From the NCBI GenBank assembly GCA_963724985.1, contig CAVRWV010000025.1:1-64000 (forward strand): 64,000 bases of DNA, written 5' to 3'. Source of the stretch: JAJPJE01 sp963724985. Its GTDB lineage: Bacteria > Acidobacteriota > Terriglobia > Terriglobales > Acidobacteriaceae. Shown one piece after another: positions 17,386 to 26,406 of this stretch; positions within the stretch are counted from its first letter, which is position 1, and each line of letters starts with the position of its first letter. The notes beneath the pieces were generated by a model. The model worked only from the letters and a program-made list of their open reading frames with translations. It did no database searches and was not told where the DNA came from. The translations under genes and the position numbers were made by a program.

Positions 17386-17596
17386 GTGGCAGAGGCTGAG
17401 TAGCTAGTGGCTACAAGTAGTCAGTTTCTGTCAGTGCCATATTTGGAAGCCGTGCGTAATAGAGCGCGGCTTTTCCTTTTGTATCCTCTACAATGAGTTT
17501 TGTGAGTTGATGGCTCAGAGGGGAAGGACTGACGTTCGATACTGACGACTAGCTGACAAGCGACTAACCACGGAGCACTAACACTAGCCACTGAAA
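17383..17596. repeat. Degenerate inverted CAGT/ACTG repeat around the dnaJ terminator
   Basis: The left side has GCTGAGTAGCTAGTGGCTA and TCAGTTTC/TCAGTGCC. The right side has ACTGACG, ACTGACGACTAGCTGAC, GCGACTAAC, CACTAACACTAGCCACTGA. These are complementary in style (TAGTGGCTA versus TAGCCACT) but less regular than the octamer arrays at 9.6 and 34.5 kb. The dnaJ terminator sits in the loop. Confidence 0.6.
17447..17480 (+). terminator. Rho-independent terminator after dnaJ
   Basis: AAGCCGTGC (17447-17455) pairs with GCGCGGCTT (17464-17472), 9 bp with one G-U, an 8-base loop, then TTTTCCTTTT. Confidence 0.85.
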
Positions 17597-18312
17597 TGAT
17601 GCGCCGCCGCTGGATTGCCGACGAAGTGCACGCTGACCGGGCGTTGCTGCTGGGTCAGAACGCCCAGCATTTGGTGCGGGTACTGCGCGCTCAGGTCGGG
17701 CAAGAGTTCGATGTCGCGGCAGACGGTCAAGTCAGAGTTGGAAAGATAGTTAGTATCGATGACAGCCGCGTGGAGTTTGAGTTGAGCGAAGCCGTGGCTT
17801 CCGGGCCGGCACTTGATCTCACGCTACTGATATCAGTCTTCAAGTTCGACCGCATGGAGTGGGCCATCGAGAAAGCGACAGAACTCGGAGTCGCAAAAAT
17901 CGTTCCCATCATCGCCCGACGCACGGATGCGCATCTCGCGAAAGCGGCTGACAAACGCGTCGACCGCTGGCGGCGCATCGCAAAAGAGGCTGCGCAGCAA
18001 TCGCGAAGGCTCGATGTCCCGGAGATAGCCGATCCGGAGAAACTCGCGGAAGTCATCAAGCGAATCAGCGGAACCAGAATCCTCCTCGCCGAGACCGAGC
18101 AGGAGAAAACCCTCAAGTCCCAGCTTCAGAATGTATCGCAACCCGTCACTTTGGCTTTTGGCCCCGAAGGCGGCTGGACGGAAGACGAGGTTCGCCAGTT
18201 CGAAGCCGCGGGTTGGGCTACAGCCACACTGGGATCGACGATTCTCCGGGCGGAAACCGCGATCATCGCCGCCGTGGCCATTGCCGTTTCGGAAGTAAGC
18301 TCAACGACCTAA
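17596..18312 (+). CDS. rsmE: 16S rRNA m3U1498 methyltransferase RsmE
   Basis: A 238-residue SPOUT methyltransferase that methylates U1498 of 16S rRNA. An N-terminal PUA-like domain (about 1-70) precedes the trefoil-knot domain with FKFDRMEWAIEKATELG, GPEGGWTEDEV and the SAM-binding LGSTILRAETA. The length is normal. It often sits after dnaJ, as here. It starts right after the repeat that follows the dnaJ terminator; its promoter is not obvious. Confidence 0.95.
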   Translation: MMRRRWIADEVHADRALLLGQNAQHLVRVLRAQVGQEFDVAADGQVRVGKIVSIDDSRVEFELSEAVASGPALDLTLLISVFKFDRMEWAIEKATELGVAKIVPIIARRTDAHLAKAADKRVDRWRRIAKEAAQQSRRLDVPEIADPEKLAEVIKRISGTRILLAETEQEKTLKSQLQNVSQPVTLAFGPEGGWTEDEVRQFEAAGWATATLGSTILRAETAIIAAVAIAVSEVSSTT

Positions 18313-18376
18313 GGCGATTTCCAAGTTGCCGCACCCCCGCCTTTTGTCCATAATGGACTTTCGCTTTTTCTGCGCC

Positions 18377-21300
18377 ATGAAACGTACGCCCCAGGGACAG
18401 CTCGCCATCGATTTCGCCGCCGCTCCGGCGCCCGTGCGCGCGCAGCATGTTCCCGAATTTTCCCCCGACCAGCGTCAGGCGATCGAGCACGTTCACGGTC
18501 CGATGCTCGTGGTTGCGGGTGCAGGTACAGGCAAAACAACAGTGCTAGTGCGCCGGATCGTAAACCTGATTCGCAACGGCCACGCCCGGCCTGACGAGAT
18601 CCTCGCCGTCACCTACAGTGAGAATGCCGCCGAAGAACTAGGGACCCGGGTAGCAGCGGAACTGGGTAGAGACGTTGCTCTTCGTGCCTCAACCTTCCAT
18701 GCCTACGCGTTTGGACTCCTGAAAGACGCAGGCCGCGGTTTCGATGTCGTCGATAACTACGACCTGTTCGTCTATCTTCGACGCCGCTTGCACGAACTGC
18801 CACTGAAACTCTTCATCAAGGCGGCCACACCGGGAAAATTCCTGAATGACCTTGGCACTTTCTTCGCGCGCTGTGAAGACGAACTGGTCGACGTCGATCA
18901 GTATGAGCAGTATGTAGAGCAAGTCGTGGCTGGCAAGATTTCGCCGCCCCGCACGGCGAAGTCGAAAGATGCGGAAGAGCTGCCCATGTCGGAATTGATC
19001 GCGCGCTGCCAGGAAATCGCGGCGGTGTTCCGGCGCGTCACCGGCATGCTCGCCGAGAACAATCTCGGCACCTTCGGACAGATGATCACGGGCGCGGTTC
19101 GCCTGCTGGAAACCGATCCGGCCGCACTCATTCAGGCCCGCAAAAATGCGCGATTCATCCTGATCGACGAGTTCCAGGACTCTAACGTCGCGCAGATTCG
19201 TCTGGCAAAGCTGCTCGGCGGAGAAGAACAGAATGTCTTCGCTGTCGGCGATCCGGATCAGGCAATCTATCGCTTCCGTGGCGCGACCGCTGGCGCCTTC
19301 GAGCACTTCCAGCGACACTTCGCGGGAGTGAAGCACGTTACGCTCAGCGAAAATCGCCGGTCGCTTTCGCCCATCCTGCGCTGCGCCTTTCGGGTGATCG
19401 ATCAAAATCCCGCCGCTCTCGCCAAGGATGCACAGGCACAACGGCAGGCTCTGACCTCCGCGCGCGAGGCGGAAGCGAAAGCCGCTGGCAAGAAGATGAC
19501 GATCGCACCGGTCGAGATCGTCACCGCCGCCGAAAACTGCAATCTCGCGGAAGCCGCCGATATCGTCGCGCAGATCCATGCGATCCGAGCGCGCTGTCCT
19601 GGCCACGAGGTCGCTGGACAGATGCGGCCATGCCGCTGGTCAGATTTCGCCGTGCTCTATCGCCAGCACACGCATCGTGAGGAACTGGTGCAGGAGTGCA
19701 TGGCGCGGCAGATCCCGGTCAGCGTAAAAGGCGTGAACGTCCTCGATATTGCTGAGGTCCGCGACGCCTTCGCCGGCTTACGCGTTCTTCAGAACTCTTC
19801 CGATGGCATCAGCTTGGTTCGGCTCGCGGCGCTCGAGCGCTTCGGGATCGACGGATGCGAACTCCAGGCTGCCCTTAATGACGCGAAAGAGAATAAAGAC
19901 ATCCTACCCGCGTTACTGAAGATTCGCGGCGGACCAGAGCTTTTGAAAGCCGCGGAATTCGCGCGCGAAGCTGCCCACAAGAAAGACATGGACGCGCTCG
20001 CTTGCCTGCGGCTTGTGGTCGACGCATTTGGTATCCCGACGAGTCCGCCGATTAAGGCGCTGATTGATTTCGTCGAGCGATGGAAGAAGAAGCCGATCAC
20101 CGAGACAGGCCAGCTTACGGAGTTTCTGGAGTACCTGGATTTTTATCTCGAGGCGGGCGGTTCCATCTGTTTGGACCACGTCGATGCCGGCGCCGAGGAC
20201 GCGGTCGAGTTCATGTCGGCGCACGGCGCGAAGGGACTCGAATACCCGCACGTCTTCATCGTCCGCGCGACCACGGGATCTTTCCCCCTGGGTTTCAAGG
20301 AGCAGCTATTCGAGTTTCCGCAAGAGCTGCGCGATCCGCTGACCGCAGCCGAGGGCGATCCCAAGGAGTTGCATAACGAAGAAGAGCGACGTCTGTTCTA
20401 CGTTGCGATGACGCGAGCGCGCGACACCCTGGCGCTCTATGCGAAGCAGGGGCGCGGAAAGAAAGATCCAACGCCACCCGGCTATCTCCGCGAGCTGCTG
20501 CAAGAAAAGAGCCTCCGGGATGTAGTTCAGCCGCGAAGCGCAGAGTTCCGTGCTGATATTGACGCGGCGACCGCTCCAACATCGACGCTGGGTGCGTGGT
20601 TTGCGCTTCCGCCGAGAGTTCCTGAGCAGAAACTTACCCTCAGCGCCACTCGCCTGGAGACCTATAACACCTGCCCTCTGAAGTTCAAGATTCAGAGCGA
20701 GTGGAACATCCCTGACGAGCCGGTTCCGGCGATGCAGTTCGGAAATGCGGTGCACACGGCGCTGAAGGGCTACTACGACGCGGTTCGCGCCGGGCGGCCG
20801 ATCACGCGGGATGCATTACTGGCAGTATTCCTGGAACAGTTATCGATTTCGCGCTTCGAAGATCCGCTGCAGCTTGAGCTCTATCGAAAACAAGGGCTGC
20901 AACAGCTCGGGGACTTCTTCGATCTGCGCGCAGCCGAGGCAGTGCCGCAGGTTCTCGCCACTGAAAAGTTCTTCCAGTTCGACGTTGCCGGAGTTCGCGT
21001 GATCGGACGCATGGATCGGGTAGATCAGAACGGTGACGCCCTCATCGTTACCGACTACAAGACCGGTTCGCCGCGATCGGAAGAGGACGCCGAGAAAAGT
21101 TTGCAGCTCTCAATTTATGCAGCGGCGGCAAAAAGGGAGTGGGATTCACTTCCTGCGAGCCTGAGCTTCTACAACCTGGAGACCAATGAAGCCGCAACGA
21201 CCGTTCGCACCGAGGAACAGGTTCGCGAGACCGAGGCGCTGATCTGTGAAGCGGCCGAATCGATCCGCGCGGGTCACTTCAATGCGAAACCAGGCTTTCA

Positions 21301-21391
21301 CTGCAGGTGGTGCGGTTTCCGCACGCTGTGTCCTGCGACCGAAGAGCGGCTTTACTCGATTGCGCTGAGTAGCGCGAAAGCCGCGAATTAA
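18377..21391 (+). CDS. UvrD/RecB-like DNA helicase with C-terminal Fe-S PD-(D/E)XK nuclease
   Basis: About 1004 residues. The helicase part has VAGAGTGKTTVLVRR (Walker A), LIDEFQDSN (Walker B/II), AVGDPDQAIYRFRGA (III), AHGAKGLEYPHVFIV (V) and YVAMTRARDTL (VI). The C-terminal ~280 residues are a RecB-type nuclease: GRMDRVD and VTDYKTG give the catalytic acids and Lys. One upstream Cys (NTCPLKF) plus CRWCGFRTLC form the AddB-type iron staple. This is single-chain AddAB-like architecture for double-strand-break end processing. I chose ATG 18377 (MKRTPQGQLAIDF); ATG 18353 or a further upstream start is possible. Confidence 0.88.
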   Translation: MKRTPQGQLAIDFAAAPAPVRAQHVPEFSPDQRQAIEHVHGPMLVVAGAGTGKTTVLVRRIVNLIRNGHARPDEILAVTYSENAAEELGTRVAAELGRDVALRASTFHAYAFGLLKDAGRGFDVVDNYDLFVYLRRRLHELPLKLFIKAATPGKFLNDLGTFFARCEDELVDVDQYEQYVEQVVAGKISPPRTAKSKDAEELPMSELIARCQEIAAVFRRVTGMLAENNLGTFGQMITGAVRLLETDPAALIQARKNARFILIDEFQDSNVAQIRLAKLLGGEEQNVFAVGDPDQAIYRFRGATAGAFEHFQRHFAGVKHVTLSENRRSLSPILRCAFRVIDQNPAALAKDAQAQRQALTSAREAEAKAAGKKMTIAPVEIVTAAENCNLAEAADIVAQIHAIRARCPGHEVAGQMRPCRWSDFAVLYRQHTHREELVQECMARQIPVSVKGVNVLDIAEVRDAFAGLRVLQNSSDGISLVRLAALERFGIDGCELQAALNDAKENKDILPALLKIRGGPELLKAAEFAREAAHKKDMDALACLRLVVDAFGIPTSPPIKALIDFVERWKKKPITETGQLTEFLEYLDFYLEAGGSICLDHVDAGAEDAVEFMSAHGAKGLEYPHVFIVRATTGSFPLGFKEQLFEFPQELRDPLTAAEGDPKELHNEEERRLFYVAMTRARDTLALYAKQGRGKKDPTPPGYLRELLQEKSLRDVVQPRSAEFRADIDAATAPTSTLGAWFALPPRVPEQKLTLSATRLETYNTCPLKFKIQSEWNIPDEPVPAMQFGNAVHTALKGYYDAVRAGRPITRDALLAVFLEQLSISRFEDPLQLELYRKQGLQQLGDFFDLRAAEAVPQVLATEKFFQFDVAGVRVIGRMDRVDQNGDALIVTDYKTGSPRSEEDAEKSLQLSIYAAAAKREWDSLPASLSFYNLETNEAATTVRTEEQVRETEALICEAAESIRAGHFNAKPGFHCRWCGFRTLCPATEERLYSIALSSAKAAN

Positions 21392-21465
21392 GCGGGTCCA
21401 GACGATGTGGGAACTTTTACGGAGAGAAGTGATGAGGATCCGAAAAACATCCGTACAAAAGTTTA

Positions 21466-21486
21466 GGGGACGCTTTCCGCGTCCCC
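21466..21486 (-). terminator. Hairpin terminator of the lysine-rich microgene
   Basis: GGGGACGC (21466-21473) and GCGTCCCC (21479-21486) form a perfect 8 bp stem with a 5-base loop. On the minus strand it is followed by TAAACTTTTG. It lies 27 bp past the stop codon of the 18-codon gene. Confidence 0.7.
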
Positions 21487-21513
21487 CAGTTACTTCTTAG
21501 CGTGAGACCTAGC

Positions 21514-21570
21514 TTACTTTTTCTTGCTGGTCTTCTTCGCTGACTTCTTCGTCGCCTTCTTGGTTGCCAT
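21514..21570 (-). CDS. 18-residue lysine-rich microprotein
   Basis: The frame encodes MATKKATKKSAKKTSKKK, ten lysines in 18 residues, with the K-K-A/S/T pattern of histone-H1-like and nucleoid-protein tails. It is too short for ordinary gene finders. Support is contextual: a ribosome site AGAAGGGAG ten bases before ATG, a TTGACT-N17-TATACA promoter upstream, and a strong hairpin downstream, all on the minus strand. A role in nucleic-acid binding is inference. It could also be the remnant tail of a larger histone-like gene, but the promoter sits right in front of it. Confidence 0.65.
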   Translation of the reverse strand: MATKKATKKSAKKTSKKK

Positions 21571-21632
21571 TAGATCTATTCTCCCTTCTGAGTTTCAACA
21601 GTCGCAACGATGATCTGTTGCAATTGCTTGAA

Positions 21633-21661
21633 TGTATAGAGTCATTCAAAAACGAAGTCAA
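21633..21661 (-). promoter_or_regulatory. Promoter of the lysine-rich microgene
   Basis: On the minus strand TTGACT (21661-21656), a 17 bp spacer, then TATACA (21638-21633). Transcription would start near 21626, giving a ~56-base leader before ATG 21570. It is close to consensus. Confidence 0.8.
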
Positions 21662-21785
21662 GAGAAAAATCGGAAGTGATCAAGAGGTTCATGCCCATCG
21701 ATGGGTACCAACGTCACCTTCCACGATCCTCTTTCGCACTCGCATCGCAGAGAACATCTTCGCACGCAGGCGCGGACATGCATGA

Positions 21786-22520
21786 TCAGTGGATGAAACG
21801 CGCACCGATGCCAGCGATGCTGTCTTGCATGAAGTGCGCCATCATTCCGGGACGCAAACTCTTCCTCCAGTATGCGAGAACTCCGAACATACATCCGTAG
21901 ACGGCGATGAGCACCATGCGCTGTGGTCCTTCATAGCCGTGCGATGCGCCGAAGATGATTCCTTGCGCAACGATGCCCAGCCAAATGCTTCCCGCGATCG
22001 CTCCGATCTGCTTTTGCAGATATCCGCGATAGATCACTTCCTCGCAGAAACCCGCAGTGGCAGCGACGATCAGCCAGATGATCGTCTCGAGTGTGCTGTG
22101 CGGTATGAGGAAGTCGATCTGCTTTCTTCATCTCGGTGATCTTCGAAGGATTGGCCAATCCCATCAGATACGAAAGTCCCACCAGCACCGCGGCGGAGAC
22201 AATCCAGAAGCCAACTGCGGTGGCGATATCGAGCAGAGCCGCTTCCGGCGTGCTCCAGCGTCCGCCGATCAGCTCGCTCAGACTCAGTTTGCGACGACGA
22301 TGCAAGCCCCATGCAATGTAGGCAACGATGATCCATTCGAATGCCATGGTCACGAGGTAGAAATAAGCCAACCCGCATGTTTAGCTGCCGTGTGCTGGCC
22401 CTTAGCGCCTCCGAGGGAGAACACGATCAGGAATACGACGAGGGCGATCGTATGCCAAAGAGGTGCAATCAGCTCGCGCTCTTGCCGTTCAGACTGTGGA
22501 ACAGGAGTGGTCGTATCCAA
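21786..22520 (-). pseudogene. CPBP-family intramembrane protease with two frameshifts
   Basis: Three frames together encode one membrane protein. Frame 1 begins at TTG 22520 behind GGAGG and runs through an N-terminal helix (LWHTIALVVFLIVFSLGG). Frame 2 (from about 22370) has MAFEWIIVAYIAWG and the next helices as far as ITEMKK. Frame 3 (from about 22130) has ETIIWLIVAATAGFCEEVIYRG and FGASHGYEG, the EExxxR and FxxxH motifs of CPBP/Abi proteases. Breaks near 22365 and 22130 each need a single-base shift. Active-site residues survive, so the damage is recent or a sequencing error. Confidence 0.8.
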
Positions 22521-22616
22521 TCGTCCTCCGGTAACTCCGAAAGCATCCGATGTCTTCGGAGCACATCCAACTTACTTAGGGGAGCGCAAGATCGGCCCCC
22601 CGCTTGCTCGCCATCT

Positions 22617-22622
22617 TATAAT
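22617..22622 (+). promoter_or_regulatory. Probable -10 box of the thiolase gene
   Basis: TATAAT at 22617-22622, 35 bp before the start codon. No good -35 is seen. GTGAGGTG near 22640 is the ribosome site. Confidence 0.45.
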
Positions 22623-22656
22623 GTCGGGTCTTCTAATCGTGTGAGGTGTTTTCAAA

Positions 22657-23850
22657 ATGTACAAGCCTGATGACGTGGTGATCATTTCCGGAGTGCGTAC
22701 TCCCATCGGCAAATTCCAGGGTTCTCTCTCAGAAGTGAGCGCGCCCAAGCTGGGAGCCATCGTGGTGCGCGAGGCAGTGAAGCGCGCGGGCATTTCGGAT
22801 TTGAGCCAGGTCAACGAATGCATCATGGGAAACGTAGTCTCCGCGGGCCTTGGACAAAATCCCGCGCGACAGGCTGCGATTTACGGTGGACTTCCCCCGC
22901 AGGTTGGCGCCATGACCATCAACAAGGTTTGCGGGTCAGGGCTGAAGGCGGTCGCTCTCGGCGCACAGGCCATTCAAACGGGAAACAGCGAAGTCGTAGT
23001 GGCGGGCGGGATGGAGTCGATGACGAACGCGCCCTACTTACTTCCACAGGCGCGCAAGGGATACCGGCTCGGCAACGCGCAGATCGTGGACTCGGTCGTT
23101 CATGATGGCCTCTGGGACATTTACAACGACTACCACATGGGCAACACCGGGGAGAACGTAGCGGAGAAATACCACATCACGCGCGAGGATCAGGACAACT
23201 ATGCTCTGAACTCGCATCGCAAGGCCGTTGCTGCGATCCGGCAATGTCATTTCAAGGCGCAGATTATTCCGGTCGAGGTACCCGGCAGGAAGAAGGGCGA
23301 AACCGTTTTTTTCGAGAAAGACGAATCGCCGCGCGAAGACACGACCATCGAAGCGCTCCGCGCGCTGAAGCCCGCCTTCAAGAAAGACGGCACGGTGACC
23401 GCAGGCAACGCGCCCGGAGTGAATGATGGTGCGGCCGCGGTAGTGGTTACCAGCTTCCGCAAAGCCCAGGAACTCGGTGCGAAGCCGATGGCGCGCATTG
23501 TTGCACAGGCAACGAGCGGAGTTGAACCTAAGTGGGTGATGATGGCGCCCGTCGATGCCGTCCGCCAGATCTGGCGCAAGACCGGCTGGAAGAATGAAGA
23601 AGTCGATCTCTATGAATTGAACGAAGCGTTTTCTGTGCAGGCGATTGCAGTCGCGCGCGAGCTGGAACTCGATCCCGAAAAGCTGAACGTGAATGGCGGA
23701 GCGGTGGCCCTGGGCCATCCGATCGGCGCCAGCGGTGCGCGCGTGCTGGTGACGCTGCTTTACGAGATGATTCGGCGCGACGTGCATAAAGGTATCGCCG
23801 CACTCTGCCTGGGCGGCGGCAACGCGGTGGCGATGGCGATCGAGAGGTGA
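22657..23850 (+). CDS. Acetyl-CoA acetyltransferase (thiolase)
   Basis: A 397-residue thiolase of the biosynthetic AtoB/PhaA type, condensing two acetyl-CoA to acetoacetyl-CoA (or the reverse). It has the nucleophilic Cys in NKVCGSGLKAV near residue 92, a His in GHPIGASGAR near 352, and a second Cys in CLGGGNAVAMAIE near 382. The length is typical. No reductase or CoA-transferase lies beside it, so the pathway is not fixed by context. Confidence 0.95.
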   Translation: MYKPDDVVIISGVRTPIGKFQGSLSEVSAPKLGAIVVREAVKRAGISDLSQVNECIMGNVVSAGLGQNPARQAAIYGGLPPQVGAMTINKVCGSGLKAVALGAQAIQTGNSEVVVAGGMESMTNAPYLLPQARKGYRLGNAQIVDSVVHDGLWDIYNDYHMGNTGENVAEKYHITREDQDNYALNSHRKAVAAIRQCHFKAQIIPVEVPGRKKGETVFFEKDESPREDTTIEALRALKPAFKKDGTVTAGNAPGVNDGAAAVVVTSFRKAQELGAKPMARIVAQATSGVEPKWVMMAPVDAVRQIWRKTGWKNEEVDLYELNEAFSVQAIAVARELELDPEKLNVNGGAVALGHPIGASGARVLVTLLYEMIRRDVHKGIAALCLGGGNAVAMAIER

Positions 23851-23909
23851 CGCGTCGCTACGAGCGACCGGCACTCCTGCTCGCGGCATCTCAGTAGCAG
23901 GAGGTTGCT

Positions 23910-24071
23910 GTGGAACTGCTCAGACATCAGGCATCATTGGGCGAGTCGGACGGAGTGTTTATTTGCAGCCGCTGTGGACTGATCAATCCTTCGGAAGATC
24001 AGCCATGCATCCCAGCCAACGTTGAGCCGTCGAGCGACCCTTATCGCCGCGACGAAGAAGAAGCGGCTTAA
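23910..24071 (+). CDS. 53-residue zinc-ribbon-like protein
   Basis: GTG 23910 follows AGGAGG (23899-23904) with 5 bp spacing. The 53-residue product has FICSRCGLINPSEDQPC, that is CxxC plus a third Cys at 33, and an acidic tail ending DEEEAA. One more ligand would be needed for a full zinc site. Its stop overlaps the stop of the convergent histidine kinase by 4 bp. I do not recognise a family. The strong ribosome site and clean frame support it. Confidence 0.65.
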   Translation: MELLRHQASLGESDGVFICSRCGLINPSEDQPCIPANVEPSSDPYRRDEEEAA

Positions 24072-26203
24072 TTTACGGGGTGAGCACCGATGGAGCGCAC
24101 GAGCGGGAGTGTGATGGTGAATGCTGCGCCTCCGCCCGGAGCAGGAGCGAATTCGATCTTGCCTTCGCAACTCTTCACAATCGCCATAGCCACGCTTAGC
24201 CCCATTCCTACTCCACGACCCGGCCGCTTGGTGCTGTAGAACGGATCAAAGATCTTCGGCACCGAGTCAGAACTGATTCCCGGCCCGTCGTCCTGGAAAG
24301 TCACACTCACCTGATTATCGCTGTGGCCGATCCGAATGCGAATGGTGCCGCGGTCGCGGACGTCTCGGATGGCCTGTTCCGCATTCACGATCAAGTTCAA
24401 AAATACCTGCATCAATTGGTTGGCGTCCGCTTCCATCGTTGGAGTCGCGGTATCCGGGATGAAGTCCACCGAGATATTGTTCAACCGCAGCGAATACTGG
24501 TGAAGCATCAGCGTGCGCTGGATCAGATCGTTGATGTTCACGCGGGTCTTGCCGGGGGCGGGCGGGCGCGAGAAGAAGAGCAGGTTTTGTACGATCTCCG
24601 CGGCGCGTCGAACCTGCTGTTTCAGAAGTTGCAGATGCCGCGACGAGGCTTCATCGAGCCTCTTGGCATCGAGCAGCTCGACTCCGCCCATGATCGCAGT
24701 GAGCGGATTGTTGAGTTCGTGTGCGAAGCCGTCGACCATCTGACCCATGGCAGCTAGCCGCTCGGAATGGAGGAGTTGCTGCTCCATCTGTTGTGCCTCG
24801 GTGACGTCACGCAAAGACGCGACCACGCCGACCAGCTCGTTCTTGGAATCCAACAATTGGCTGGCACTACAGCGCAACCAGCGCCAAACGCCGTCGCGGC
24901 GTTGCATTTCAAACTCAGTAGTGCCGGCCACCAGGGTTCCTGAGAGGGCATCGCGCAGCAGCTTCACCAGGGCTTCGCTGTGAGCCTTCGTGTTGAATAT
25001 CTTGCCCACCAATTCTTCCGGAGCAAAGCCCAGCATTTCACGCACTCGCGGACTGGCAAACGTGCAGCGGTATTCGTGATCGAGCGCGAGGATGGCGTCG
25101 GGAAAGCATTCAATCAGACGCCGGTTGAATTCCTCCTGCTGTTGCAGGCGATTCTCGATTTGCCGGCGGCTGGAAATGTCGACCAGCGTTCCCTGGAAGC
25201 GAACTATATTTCCTTCCGCGTCACAGATTGCGCTCGAAGACTCGAGACAAACGACCGGCGTACCGTCTCGCCTTCGCAATAGCACTTCGCGGTCGCGAAG
25301 CGTGCTCATCTGTTCCAGGTCATGGACAAAAGATTGGCGATCTTGCTGATGCAAATAGTGATCCGCGGCGTTGGAGGCCAGTAATGCCGCCTTGTTCTCA
25401 TATCCGAGCATGCGCACCATGGCCTGATTCGCGTCCAACACCCGCCCTTCCGGCGTAGTGAAGTAGACGGCTTCATGAAGGCTTTCGAACAGCTCGGTAA
25501 AGCGCGACTCGCGCTCGCGCTGGTGCGTCACGTCGCGGCCTAGCAGGCTCAGGCCCTCGATCCGGCCGTCTTTCAGAATGGTGTGGACGGAGCACTCAAA
25601 ATAACGGAGCTCCTTTTGCGCTTTGAGGCGCACTTCCACCACGCCTTCCCAATGCTGGCGCTCCAGGATTCGCGGAAGGATTTGCGCCGCCTGTTTCGCT
25701 TCAGGCTTATCGAGGAATTCGTCGAGACGATGGCCGACAAAATCCGGAAACGATTGCTGCAATAGATTCGCGCATGCCCGGTTCGCGGCGCGTATGGTGC
25801 CATCGAGGCTGATGCCCAGGGCCACATCTTCGATACTGTCGATCAGATCGCGGAAGCCACGCTGCGATCTCTGAATCACCTGCGCCAGTTGGTCGAGTTG
25901 ATACTCCGTCGCGGGCGCGGCTGCTGCTTGCTGTATGCCGCGAACCTCGCCCTGCAGCTTGGCAATCTCGTTGCGCTTGGTTGCGGCAAAGGCCGCAAAG
26001 GCGAATACGAGCAACACAACGATTACGGGAACGATCTTCAGAAGGGAAATAGCAGAATCGAACCGCTCCCAGGAGACGGCCCCAACCGCTGTCGCCAGTA
26101 ACGCCAGGAATAGCAGCACGTATCGCCAGAGCTTGCGTTCTTCCCGCTCTAACTGTTCCAGTCGGCGATTTGGGTCGGGCTGACTGCTGGGCTGTGGGTC
26201 CAT
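24068..26203 (-). CDS. Membrane PAS-domain sensor histidine kinase
   Basis: A 711-residue kinase. Two N-terminal membrane helices (about 27-45 and 54-73) have almost no periplasmic loop, followed by a short coiled coil. Three PAS domains lie at about 115-235, 240-350 and 360-475. The H-box is FAHELNNPLTAIMGG with His495. The ATPase domain has N-box LNLIVNAEQAI, DDGPGIS and GRGVGMGLSVAMAIVKS. This is the NtrB-like HPK4 arrangement. No cognate response regulator is adjacent, so it is an orphan here. It probably senses an intracellular or membrane-borne signal. Confidence 0.93.
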   Translation of the reverse strand: MDPQPSSQPDPNRRLEQLEREERKLWRYVLLFLALLATAVGAVSWERFDSAISLLKIVPVIVVLLVFAFAAFAATKRNEIAKLQGEVRGIQQAAAAPATEYQLDQLAQVIQRSQRGFRDLIDSIEDVALGISLDGTIRAANRACANLLQQSFPDFVGHRLDEFLDKPEAKQAAQILPRILERQHWEGVVEVRLKAQKELRYFECSVHTILKDGRIEGLSLLGRDVTHQRERESRFTELFESLHEAVYFTTPEGRVLDANQAMVRMLGYENKAALLASNAADHYLHQQDRQSFVHDLEQMSTLRDREVLLRRRDGTPVVCLESSSAICDAEGNIVRFQGTLVDISSRRQIENRLQQQEEFNRRLIECFPDAILALDHEYRCTFASPRVREMLGFAPEELVGKIFNTKAHSEALVKLLRDALSGTLVAGTTEFEMQRRDGVWRWLRCSASQLLDSKNELVGVVASLRDVTEAQQMEQQLLHSERLAAMGQMVDGFAHELNNPLTAIMGGVELLDAKRLDEASSRHLQLLKQQVRRAAEIVQNLLFFSRPPAPGKTRVNINDLIQRTLMLHQYSLRLNNISVDFIPDTATPTMEADANQLMQVFLNLIVNAEQAIRDVRDRGTIRIRIGHSDNQVSVTFQDDGPGISSDSVPKIFDPFYSTKRPGRGVGMGLSVAMAIVKSCEGKIEFAPAPGGGAAFTITLPLVRSIGAHPVN

Positions 26204-26359
26204 CGGCCAATCTCGTAGGCAAAACCGGCGAGTCGGTACGGCTGACGCATAGTATGTTCCAACACAGACGGAATCAAGTACAAGGAACGCGGGAACAGCG
26301 CACCGGGGTACATGTCACACATCACCGTCAGGAGATCACTGAAATCGGCCTCCCATTCT

Positions 26360-26368
26360 TGCTATACT
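26360..26368 (+). promoter_or_regulatory. Extended -10 promoter of the YifB gene
   Basis: TGCTATACT is a perfect extended -10 (TGnTATACT), with TATACT at 26363-26368, about 39 bp before ATG 26407. It supports the shorter start for the downstream gene. Confidence 0.6.
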
Positions 26369-26406
26369 CGCGCGCTTTTAGCCCTCTGGATCAGGGATTT
26401 CGCAGG

